From NCBI GenBank assembly GCA_020650975.1, contig JAIPMN010009282.1, forward strand, positions 1 to 32,650: a stretch of 32,650 nucleotides of DNA, read 5' to 3'. The first letter of the stretch is position 1; each line of letters begins with the position of its first letter. A program made the position numbers and the translations under genes. Shown piece by piece: positions 13,401-25,400 of this stretch. Origin of the DNA: Apostichopus californicus (lineage: Eukaryota > Echinodermata > Holothuroidea > Aspidochirotida > Stichopodidae). Under the pieces are notes generated by a model. That model was not told where the DNA came from. It did not search any database and worked only from the letters and a program-made list of their open reading frames with translations.

Positions 13401-16400
13401 GGTGTAGTTGAAACTCAAAACTTCCTTGGCGCCAAGCAAGCGTAATGATCACAGACTATTTCTCCTGAAAGTTTGATAGAGATAGTCTTCTCTATGAGGG
13501 CTTGCTCCATACTTGTTGAAATTTGGCAGTTTTTGAGGAAAAGGAGTTTCTAACTTAATTGGTCTCACAGCTATTCTTGTTGTGGTCTAACTAAGCACAT
13601 AATACAGTTAATTATGTGGTTCGTTTGATGCTCAAGAGCTTTGTTGTTGCAAGCTGTAGAAGGAACGTTTTTCCTCTTAACAATGCATGCTGTAGCATGA
13701 AAATTCACAATAATTGTGTGAAAACTGATTAGTTAGGTTTAATAAGGTTTGAAAAATATTGTAGCAATATGTGGTGCAACCCTATATTTTGTGCAGTAGG
13801 AGCTAGGGATCAAATTCTACAGGACATCTTTGTTTAAGAAAGTTATGAAGTGGTTGGGAGAGGAAGGGGAGAGGTTATTAAATTGCTTACCCCCCCGGCT
13901 GTTAGCTGTTAGTAACACCAATGCATGTTGGTGGGCTTCAAAGATGGTACCTTATAGCATGAAAGCAAATTGAACAAATCGCTGCTGTATGTTCTGCTGT
14001 CGCTTGCTTGTGCAACCTGTTGGGTGGGTCTCTTAATACCAATTTTTATTATTTTAATAGTCAGACATACATGTAGGTTAATTAGTGGGATATCTTCTTA
14101 GGTAGGTAGATGCTAATAGGTAGCACAATTCAATACGCCCTTGCCACCACCACAACAACTTCTGCACCCCTCCCTCTCCTCACCTCTCCCCTTAAAAAAA
14201 AATGAAAATAGTGAGACAGATAGTTGGGCTTTCAAGCAATTCAGTTACAAGAAGGGTTTTAAATATTGGTGGGAAAATGTTCCCTTACTTTAGATGTAGT
14301 CAAGTCTTTTTACAGAATAGTGCATATAATCATGATAGTCTTAAAAGAGAGAAACTTTTCACTTCATCTTTGGCCCTTGACTTAAGCCTGTTGGCTTTCT
14401 ATGTCTGCTACAGGAAAATTGTACAATTGAATCCACCAGCTGAAAAATGCAAGTGCTTTAAACAATTCTACTGGCTAAAATTTAATTCCCAATGGCATTT
14501 ACATACTCTTATTCCAATATGGAATAAACACGAGCAAGATTTAGGAATAAATGGTGGAGAGGCATTCACTCTGACTAGTAACTGAGTGAATTATGTTACC
14601 GTCAGTGGAGTTAGTTCGAGTGCAGTACACAGTGTCCTAGGTTTATATGAACTGCTGAAAACAGACAACATCACATGGGAATTGGTGGAATGCTGTATTC
14701 CTGATTTAAAGACAAAATTTTAGTAGTGTGATAAGAAAATCAGGGTAAGATTAATTCAAATGGACAACAGACATTAATTTATGCAGATTGGAAAACTTTA
14801 GTTGTTCCTATGATACAGATTAGTACTCAATGGAAGCAGATGTATAAAATCAGGTCTTTCTTTGTGTTTTGTGGGGGGGGGGGAGGGGAGGGNNNNNNNN
14901 NNGTTTTGTGGGGGGGGGGAGGGGAGGGGGAGCATGGGTAAGTTTCCATCCATGTGTCTCAGTTAAAAAAGAAGTAGTTTTTTTGCATGCTTGATATGTT
15001 ATGAATTTGCTCATTTCATTGTGCACAAAAAAGAAAGAAAATGCTGTTTAATGATTTTATACTCCAAGGGTCTGTGATAGGAGTGTATTTCTGGTCTAAT
15101 ATGAATGTTTAAAGCATGAACGCTAACAATTGATATGCAGTACCCTCTTTGTTCTATTTGTATCATAGGCTTCACCGTCAGTTTAACAATTTTAACCCAC
15201 ACCTAACACCCCCTATTCATGTAGTCGCTGACATTTTCTGGCCTAAGAAGCAAAAAGAAAACAGAGCAAAAGTCTCTGTGGCACTATTTCTAGCAAGGAA
15301 TATTTGTTAAATTTTTAAGCACTCACCTGTGAGCATGCTAGTTTTTTTATATTGCTTATGCAGTTACCCTGTTGCATTTGGTTCCTCTTGTGTTCTCGAA
15401 ATATAGGTCAAAGTTCACTGTGTGTGCATCTGTCAATCTCTATATGTCGTTGATAAATTTGGCGCAAAACGAACGTGGAAAAAAGACAGAAAGACCTCAT
15501 TTTTACCTAACACTTTAGGTAGACATCGTCTCCCCATTTTCAAAGTTTTTTTTATTGTTTTTTTGTTTGTCTTAATTATTAACCCTATTTGTATAGTCAT
15601 TTTCTAAAAATTGCTATTCAAACCAAAGAAAAAACACATATCTGCAGATATAGGATCATGTGAGATTTAGCCCAAGGGATCACCTGCAACATCAATTTTC
15701 ATAGGTCCATGAAAAAGGCTTTACAGATCTTGACTAGTTAATCGGTCAATCATCGGCATGATGAAGGTTAACAGAGGTCCACAGCATCCCGTCTGCTCAG
15801 TGCCTTCATTGTTGTACTTGAATGCCTGCCCTACCCCCACCCGCCCGCCCCCCTTCCAAACTGTGTCGTACAGTGGGAACTCCTTATCATTAAATTTTAC
15901 CATTCAAATTCCTACTAGGTATCGTTTCCTGGAGATCAGATACCACCGTGGGGAGCAAAAAGGTCGCCTGAAACCTCGTGTGGAAACGGTGGTTATTTTC
16001 GTTCCCGACGTGTGGAACCTCACGCCAACCAAGACAGAGTGGGAGGCTCTGTCAGCATCTTACAAGAAAAAATTTATGGCCAAGTACAGTGCAACGTCGT
16101 CATCGTCATCATCAGTGAAGAAGGAAGCTGAATCTCCGCCCCCATCGGTTGCATCACAGATGATCCCTAAACAACAGGCACTGCTGCTCTTCTCATCACT
16201 TGTTAATCTATACTGTCATAATTTTAGTTTTTTTTATTTTATATTTTGTCTATCGAGTACAAAATTCCCCTTTTTCATTACATTTTTTTTTTTAAACTTC
16301 TTACGTTCCTTTACTTTTTATAATTTTATTTTTTTGAAGGAGCTATTCGTATATATGTTCTGATGTCATTATTTTTCACATATTTTCCACTTTTCCTAGA

Positions 16401-19400
16401 CACAAGATAAATCCCGCCCCCCACCTCTCCCCCCTCGTGGGGGGCACATAGGTAAAGCATAACACCCATCCGAACTTTCACCTCCTTGGCCTGTCGCTCT
16501 CTACTTTATGTTGTCTTCGTGTCTTTGCCTGTGTTCTTCTGGAGAGTCTTTTCTTTGCACTATTTTTACAGGTTTGACCTTTCACTTGACCTTTGAACCC
16601 ATAGCAGACTGTCATGATGTCATGGATGTTTGTGAATGTCCAGTTGCGAAAGTCCAGTTGCGAAAGTGGACACAAAGAGACCAAAAAACCAAACACATCA
16701 AAATGATTCAAATATGTTTTTTCAAAAAAAAAACCTTCAAAGGCTTTTTGAGAGCTTGGTAAATAGCAGGTAGTCACAACAATTTCAGAGTGCCATAGAG
16801 AAATTGATAGTTTTCAATTTGTTTGTATCTCCTGCAAAATGGGAGAACAAGATGAGCAAGCTTTTTAGTTGTTGTGGTTACTTGTTATTTTCTTTCTGTG
16901 AAGTTAATTCCCATGTTTTAAGTAACAAGAAGTCTTGACACGTTGGACATTTTCTAAACTCTACCCCTGCTGTTTTCTGTTTTTGCAGCCTCAGCAAGAG
17001 AAATCTGTGACTGAAGAGAAAGTGAAGATCAAGGTGGAGGAGGCCGAGAAAGAAGCAGTGGTAAAAACTGAAGAATGTAGCGAACAGGTCCTGGATGAGA
17101 TGGAAGAGGACCAGGCTAATGCAGCTGAAAATGAGCCCAAAACTCACTGGAATGACCTGGACCCCAAAACAATGAAAGTATGGGAATCAAGTTTATTCTG
17201 TCTTTTAATCAATTAATCTTTGTGTTTTAGGATAAGTCAATATACACACCCCCCCCCTCCCCCTCCCCACTGCAACCTCTCTCCTGCCCATCCCCACTGA
17301 AGAGAGAAACAAAAATAGTATTTTCTGCCTAGCATAAAACAGGCACATTTGTAAATTTGTTGGATTAGCTTGCAACTTTGTACGGTAAACTTAGGATAGT
17401 TTAGATTAAGTAACCATTGCCTCTATGTCGTTTTGTCTGGAGTAATTTTCTTCCATTTCCATGAGTATATAGGTCGTATATTTGAAAGTAAATTCTTTTT
17501 TAAGAGCAATTTTTATTGTTATTGACCCTTATCTGCCCTCCTGTTTGAAATTTTATGATCTGCTGCTCAAACAGGAAATTTACTCGTTTTTTTCTTTTTT
17601 TTTATATCATTTTTAATTTTTTTTTCCAGTTTTATGAGGTTCACTAAATTCAGTCTAAATCATGAAATGGGTATATAAATTTGAAATTCACTGGCATCTG
17701 CTGCAAATATGTTCTGTTGACATTCATAATGTATCAGGAGGTTCACTTTGAATCTTTGAACGAGAATCACAGAACCAAAAAAGTAACAGTTTGTTAAACA
17801 AATAAATCATATCAAAGAATTGTAATAAAATGTTTGAAATTGAGTAGGTGCCTGAAATGTTTGAAAGTGAAAAGTCCTGGAAACTGTTTTTTGGTTCACG
17901 GCATGAGACATTTAAGACAGGACGGAGATTCCCTTTGGGACATTTATGTCTTGAAACAAAAATAGTATTGTTAATTGCTAGTTTCTTTTCATGCACAGTC
18001 CATGTAATAAAAACAGCAGTCAATGTCCAAATGGCCATTACACTTTCCCTGCTTCGAAATGTTTTCTGCAACAACAAAAAAGTGTCAATATCTTGAAAAT
18101 GAATCGTTGGAATAGGTCATATATACCTAACAAGATTTTATTGTTTACCTCATTTGTTTATCAAGCATGTAGCTGTAAGGTATGACTCCCTTGGCAACCC
18201 CACCCCCCCCCATTGACTTAAAGTAGTGTGATCACTGATGTTGCTGGGGTACAAGTCCTCCCCTCCCATCACCATATCCCTTTGGTCTATCTTCCACACC
18301 CTTGGGATTTAACAAAAATCACTTGGTTAGACCCCTGCTGTTAACTTGAAATTTTTCCCTTCGTGAGTTTCTGCTATTTCATCCTGCTCCATTTTAGAGA
18401 ACGTCTTTACTCGGGTTGAAATCTGCAATTCTAATCTCTGCTGAAATATTTTCACATGAGTGGAATGAACTTCTCTCCTTTCTGAAGTTATTGTATGCCA
18501 TTTCTCCGTAGAGTTTCTCTACCATTGTATTCCTAGGCAGGCTACTTGATCAAGTGATTATAGTTGAGATGTTCCACTTGTCATTGGTAAACATTGTGTT
18601 TATTGTTCCCATTTTAGTAGGCTTTTGTCAGAATAAGACCTTGAAAGAAAGTGATAGATGATAAAAAATTACAATGTGCAGGTATCAGCCATGAAGGCTC
18701 ATCCATCATGGATTATCCTTCTGGGATCATTCTTCTAGGATCATCTGTCTATGACCTCAGTTGTGCTCTGAAGCATCATCAACTCTTATCTTAGCCATCC
18801 TCTGCCTTCTAGGGTTAACCGTGATGGAGTGAGACATGTTTATCATCAACCAATAATGCTACACATGATTCATCGATGAAGCTAACTGTGTGTTCAATAC
18901 TTGGAGATGGAAGTCATCTGAAGTTTCTGGGGAAACTTCATCTGCAGCGTCCCTGGAAATGAATGTTCTCTTTCCCAGGCATGAGCTTTTTCCGCGAATT
19001 CGCCGAATTTCCGTGATTTCTTTTCTACCTCAGGGACAAAACTATTATCCTAACACACTGTAGCATACGCAAACTGGAGCCTATACCGCAAATTTTGCAA
19101 GGTTCTGTGATTTTTTTTTACCCCAGGCTCATCCCTGTCTTTCCTGATTCCTGATTCTTTTGATTTATAAAGGATCTGCTGGGATTGGTTGTATCTCAGC
19201 ATTGCTGGATACACCTAATGGGGTTGTTTGGATGAAGTTTGTACGATGTAAGCTGCTGGCATACGGTTCACCATCAGGTTGCAAATTCAATTAATAATGT
19301 TAAATCTTTCTCGGGTTTTTCTTTTTCCCCGGACAATTTTGGGGGGCCATATCATTATGGCAGTAGCTGTTGACACCGGTCTCTTGGATGAAGGCAGACA

Positions 19401-22400
19401 GGCTTATAGTTCTCAAGTCTGTCCATCAACTAGAGTACGTTTTTCAGTTCTCATACTAATACTCACAGTTTGTACTGGGAAGAAGCAACAAAATTCTTGG
19501 TTGACTTATTGCCATTGGAGTTTCCTTCTCGTAAGATTTATGTTTTTAGTGATTCTGGTAACCAAGTACTTGTTGCGGATTTAGGGGAAAAAACATCACA
19601 GAAGATGCATCATACTCTTGTGTTATATGAGTGTAAAACTGGTGGCATTCTCTTTCCTTTTTACATATATCCTACCTGGTTGAACCTAATTTGGTGATCA
19701 CCCTGTCACAACTTGCTTTTAATTGGCACATTCTGAATCAAGAGGCTGAGAGTTAAACCCCCTTTCTTCTCAAATTGATATCCAGGACTGCGACTATTAC
19801 ATGGAACGGAGGTCTCATCAAAGAGCCAGAGAATTTTTGTTTGGTGAATGTTTGGGTAGCTAGCGCACCTGCTCACAACTGAAGGTGCTTGAAGGAGTGA
19901 TGAAAAGTTGCCTGCATGTTTTCAAAACTCAGTTCCTTTTCTAGCTTTTTAGTTTTACTGTATAGATACATACCTCCCACAAACGTCCATGGGTCTGTAG
20001 TAGACCTCCACTGTAAAGGTACATACCTCCCACAAACGTCCAAGGGTCTGTGGACCTCTACATACCTCTACAGACCTCTACAGGCCTCAATACATCATTG
20101 GCATACCTCATAACAACTTTGCTCATGTTCTGTTTCAGCACTTGTTAATAACCATGTACAGACATCAGGTCAGAGCAGGTCACTTTAAGATACATTGTCC
20201 AATCACATCAGTAGTCTATAGACATTACTATCAAGACATCTTCTCTTATGAGTAGTTTCATTAAACAGGTACATCAATGGTCCTTGGGCTGCCTCTATCA
20301 CAGGAAAAGAGGTTTACCATAACAAGCCTTTCAAGAAAGGTCTTTTGAAGGGTGTCCCTAACTTCAAACATTAGTATCTGTGCAAAAAGAAAAGACTAAA
20401 CAAACGTTTACAAAGAAGTACAGTTCCATTTTTCAATCTACTATTTCATGAAGCCAACGTAACGGCCTGCTAGAGAACTACTGTTTCAGTGACTGTGTAG
20501 GAACTATGACATATTCCTCTTCCAATTGTCAACCGATTTTCATGAGATGGACCTCTTCGCCTTCTCTCCCTTCCCTCTTTAACCCCCTACTCCTCATTGA
20601 CCCCCACCCCTCATTGACCCCTCCCCTCTTTTAACTCCTCTCTCTTTTTCTTCCCCGCCTCCTCTTCCACCCCTCCCATAAATTCCCAATCATCAACCAC
20701 ACTTCAACACATGCACCAACCATGTTTCACTATCCTTAATAGAGAATATTTATAGAGTTACAGAGTTATTATAATGCCCAAATGGAAGAGCATTATAAAA
20801 TGTACCAAGGCAGCTGGCTAAAGGCTTTCTCTTCCACATACATCTCAAAGAATTGAAATGTCCCCGTAAAATGCACTTCTCATTTTCACTCGACATTTAG
20901 TCTTTACTTCTAGTTGCTTCTAGTTGCTTCGTTATCATGAAGGCCAGTACCAGCACACAAATAGAACCCCAGATGAAAAGAAAGAATGCAATTGAAATAG
21001 TTATTCTCTTCGTAAAATTGTAAGACAACCAACTTTTCCATACTTTCGCTGGTAGTACATAAAAGATGCTCCATGCTGGGTGAGTTTGTTGTCCAATAAA
21101 ATGACCCCACCCACCCACTTGACATGTATGTCTTGTATGAAGGGTTAATACCAGATCAAGTTTCCAGTAGTCTTCAGGGGCATTCAAAGGGTATGGTATG
21201 TAGTCTGCTGTGTCAGCTGGAACTTTCTTGATAATTCTGCCAAATATCCTTTAACCTTGGCATATATACCTTCTAAAGACTTTGATGTCAAGTTATTTTT
21301 TATCACTGTCATTCCCACTGCAAGGGTCGTTCATGCTGTGCTATCTAATCTAACGTTAGTAGACCCATACTGTGTTAATTGACAGACTGTTAGAATGAAT
21401 ATTTATATTTGAATGCTCCATAACTTCTTTGGTACAATTCAAAAACCTTACTAGTCTCTTAGTAAACTACAGTTAACTGTACACTAACTGTTAATTGAAA
21501 ATGCAGCTGTACACCTTCTCATTCCCTTAAACCAATCAAATGCAGTATAAAATTTGCAGGATTTTCTCTCAAGATTTGGTTTCTGCGAGTCTGAAAGTTT
21601 GAGATTTGCAGTCATTGCCCTTACTGTTGCCCTGGTAAAATATAGGTAATACAGCCTACTTGGGCATGGAACACATAACTGGTAAAATTCTTAATCTACA
21701 ACTTTGACAAAAATGTAAGAAATTTCCTGATTTTAATCCAGGAATTTTAGGCCATGGGTGATGAAGATTTGCCAGCACTGAACTAAACCGTCTAGTTTAC
21801 AAAATTGGATTTTTTGGGACTACTTGTACACGACACATACTGTGGTCATTTGCTGAAACAACTACGCAAGGAAGTGTAATTGCAAAGGGTAATGTTTCTT
21901 GCAGAATTGTGAAAATGCTCTCCACCCTTAACGCATGATTAAGTCTCTGGAGGATTCCAGTAAATTTTTAGCTACAATTAACTCCCGGTAATTTTCCAGC
22001 CCTTGACTAAATTTCAAATCATGCCACTGTTTTGCTTGAATTCCATGTCCGTTGTGGAGTGAAAATTTAGAAATTCCCTGATTTTCACGCCACGAGGTCT
22101 TTTTGGAATTCTGGGGATATTTGTTTAACAAGAATGTCTTCCCTTATTCTTCCCTGTGTAGGGTCTCACAACTGTACCTTTCCTTACAGTGAGTATGGTT
22201 AACATTTCTCTTTTTTTTTTTTTTAAATCTGAGATGTCATTCTCCTGTCATCACAAAACTCATTCATTGCACCCTCTTGTTTGAACCTTACAGAAGAATT
22301 TTCTTCCCTGAAGCAGTTGCTTCCATATAGGAGGGTGCCCCTCACCTGGCCCCTCCTTAGCCCCTTCCCTGGCCCACTCCTTGCCCTGTCCCTGGCCAAC

Positions 22401-25400
22401 CCTTTATCCCAACACCAGTTGCCACTCTAAAAGGGTAATACTTACAGAGCTGCATTGCTTGACAGGTGAGTGTACAAACTTCATGGAATAAGTAAGGTCA
22501 ATCAATAAACGGTACCCTACAAACAAGTTATTGAAATGGTCTGGTAATTGACATTACGAGTTCCATCTGGGTAGCCCTCGCTCGGTTTATACCCAGAAGA
22601 AACGATGATTTTCCGAGTATCACGTTATCTATGAAGTAACCAAAGGTGTCTTCCCTTTATCGTGCTCCACAATAAAGTCACACTTACGGTGTGAATGTAT
22701 TGTGTTGACTTCCGCTGGAGTGAGATAAGGAAGCTTCGGTTACTTTGTAAATCATGTGCTACCCGCAAATTGCCCTTTTCCAGGTAGAAACCAAGCGAGG
22801 GCTAACCAGGTTGAACTTGTAACAGATACAAACTGTGTCTTGTCAATGAAGAAAACAGAGAAAAAGGAAAGAAACATTATTTGATGCCTGAAAATTCCCA
22901 TTTTAATATCTTACTCCTAATTTGAGGTTCTGTGATGTTGTTTGCTTTTAATGGCAAAATTTTTCCAAAAGCTATTGTTTTCAATTGCGTTCTCTTTCTT
23001 GATTTTTTTCATATATATTTTGAACATTTTTTCCCTGTTGAAATGTTTGCTCAGTAGTCAAGTCAAGGCTTCTTATTTTCTTTTTTAAAAGTTGAAATTA
23101 ACTTGTTTGGCAAATGATTTGCACTTCATGGAGACGTTTGCCTTGTCAACCTATGTGTGGCGATGATGTGTGTAACTTGCAGTGGGTTTGAAGTTTGAAT
23201 TTAGGACTAATGACTTCTCTCAGAGACGGTTCTTTTATCAATAATTGTCAGAGAAAAGATCAAAATGAAGTAGCTTCATGAATCTTGATATTAAAATGCA
23301 AATCACATATATCAAAATACCAATAAGCCCTCTTCATGTTTACAGGCTTTGGGTGTGTAACCAAAAAGCTTAGGATTTAAACTTGCTTTCAACGCCTATA
23401 AACGTTGTATCTACTTATCCTCATAACTGCATTGCATATAACAAATCTCATTGTAAGATACTCTCTTGTTACAATTTATAATGGTTACTAACTTACTTTT
23501 AACACACTTTGTGTTCTAAGTTTTCAGTTAATTGTTGTGATGTAGTTTCATTCATTTTATTTTCTTACTTGAAGTTATAGAAACTTTTTTCTTTCTTTTT
23601 TGAGAGACTTTCTCATTTCATTTTCCATTTTTTTTATTTTTTAGTTTGATTGGAAATTTTTTAACTTATCAAGATATTTTGCATGTTTTTCTGGATATAA
23701 ACAAAAAAAGTGAAGTGAATTTTCCAATTTTTAGGACGTTGTTCAAGAAATGGGTTGTGATTATGATCGAAAGTTAATTTATAGCATAACGATACAATTA
23801 AATTAAGGATGCATATTTTTTTTGTCTACTAATCTTACATTTCATTTCTGATATGGAAAGATAGGCCTACAATTGTTACAGTTTCTGCTCAGATTAATAT
23901 GAATACTTTAATAGCTTACAGTGTTTTCACTTAATTTTGAAATCATGACATAATAACAAAACTTGCACTGTGCATCAATTCTGTTCAGCAGCAGACAGTT
24001 TTTTGATGTTTCTTGGTGCGGTTTGCAAATAAAGAGTGACTAAGCTTATTAACAGTCTGATTGTAGACCATCGGCCATCTTTGTATGGTTTTCAATCCCA
24101 AATCTCTTTGTAGTGGGTGGGGGGGGGGAGGCTAAAAATCTTCAAACTGATGTATCAAAGTTCTTGTTGCAGTCACACGAATATGTTACCTTGCTCCAAG
24201 TGTTGACTTAAGATTAACAGGTGTTATTATATGTGTAGTTTATGCAACAGTCAACTGTGTGTGGGATGAATTTGAATATTGATTGAATATTCATCACTTT
24301 CAAAATGCAGATGATGGCTGGTGGTTGCTAAGTGTATCACTACTGCAGTTGCAATATCACATAATGCTCGAGTGCACTCGAGGGTACCAGTGTACCACTA
24401 TGTACTTGGACTTTTGTGTTTAATTGTACTCGAGAGTACAAATTTACTACGTGTATTACTAAGTATCCTTGCACTCTTGGATACAAGAGTACTTCTGTGA
24501 TATCTAACACCTCATTATCACATACTATATAGTCTTCTCAACCATCGGACAAATCATTTTGCTTATAGTAGAGTTGGTCAGTTAATTGAAGTCACTGTGT
24601 AATCTCTTCATGTTGGTAATCTTTATTAAAGCAGTTATTCCATTCTGAAGTTCAGTACTTATCAAACATTTCATGTCATTGAAAATGTTGATTAAAAAAT
24701 AATAATATGAAATCCATGCTGCTGCTTCTATATAGTGAGTACTGATAATGCAGTACCAACAAAGAAACGTCTGTAGATGGAATGAGAAATTAACAGCTGG
24801 TTTAATAGGGTGTGAGATTGTATAGTTATCCATTTACTCTGAGATAGTGAATCTCTGATGATGGCCAAGATTTTAATGATGATTATGAAATCACTTCTCA
24901 GTTTGAAGTTGAATCGTGTCTTTTACTTGGCAGAGGATGGTTTGAACAATGAGATGAGAAGACAGTATCACATTTGCTATTGGGAGGAGATATGAGTCTT
25001 GCAGCCCTTCCCCTCCCTCTCCTCCCTCCCCCTCCCCCTCTTCTTACTTATACCACAGAAAAAATATTTCTGTCGGTGTAGGTTGCCTTTAATATTGAAA
25101 ATTTATAGTGTAAAACCTTTCGAAGGTAGATATTATAATAAAATTCCTCAAGTTTTGAAGAAAAATGTCGCATAAAAAAAAATGTCATACTGCTACATCT
25201 TCAAGTGCTTCCTCTGTTTGGTTTCTTTCATAGGTTCAAGAGCTACGTGAGGAACTGGACAGTAGGGGATTAAACTTGAAAGGCTTGAAATCGCAGCTGG
25301 TCGCGAGGTTGACCAAGGCTATAAAGAAGGAGGAAGAGGAAGAAATTGCCAAACAGGAAGAAGACGAAGCCGAGGAGCTCACACAGAAAGAGGAGGATAA

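Larger units (their letters stand above)
17178..25233 (+). other. Intron 8 (8.06 kb)
   Basis: Lies exactly before the SAP domain, phase 0 on both sides, with the flanking exons contiguous in the human protein. It holds a hAT-like MITE (18976-19137), unexplained ORF segments on both strands (19321-19697 plus, 20897-21247 minus), a 53-bp tandem duplication (19967-20071), a perfect AGGTCA DR4 (20167-20182), a C-rich tract (20555-20690), a foldback element (22554-22822) and a palindrome-rich patch (24360-24500). No further CCAR1 exon was found. Confidence 0.88.

Noticed and set aside
14202-14585. 127-codon plus-strand ORF in intron 6
   Set aside because: Longest ORF outside CCAR1, but no domain, no known motif and composition like its AT-rich surroundings; the CCAR1 exons splice cleanly across it.
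16148-16363. Open reading frame continuing past exon 7
   Set aside because: Phe-rich translation of a T-rich intron; the next exon joins in frame only if this stretch is removed.
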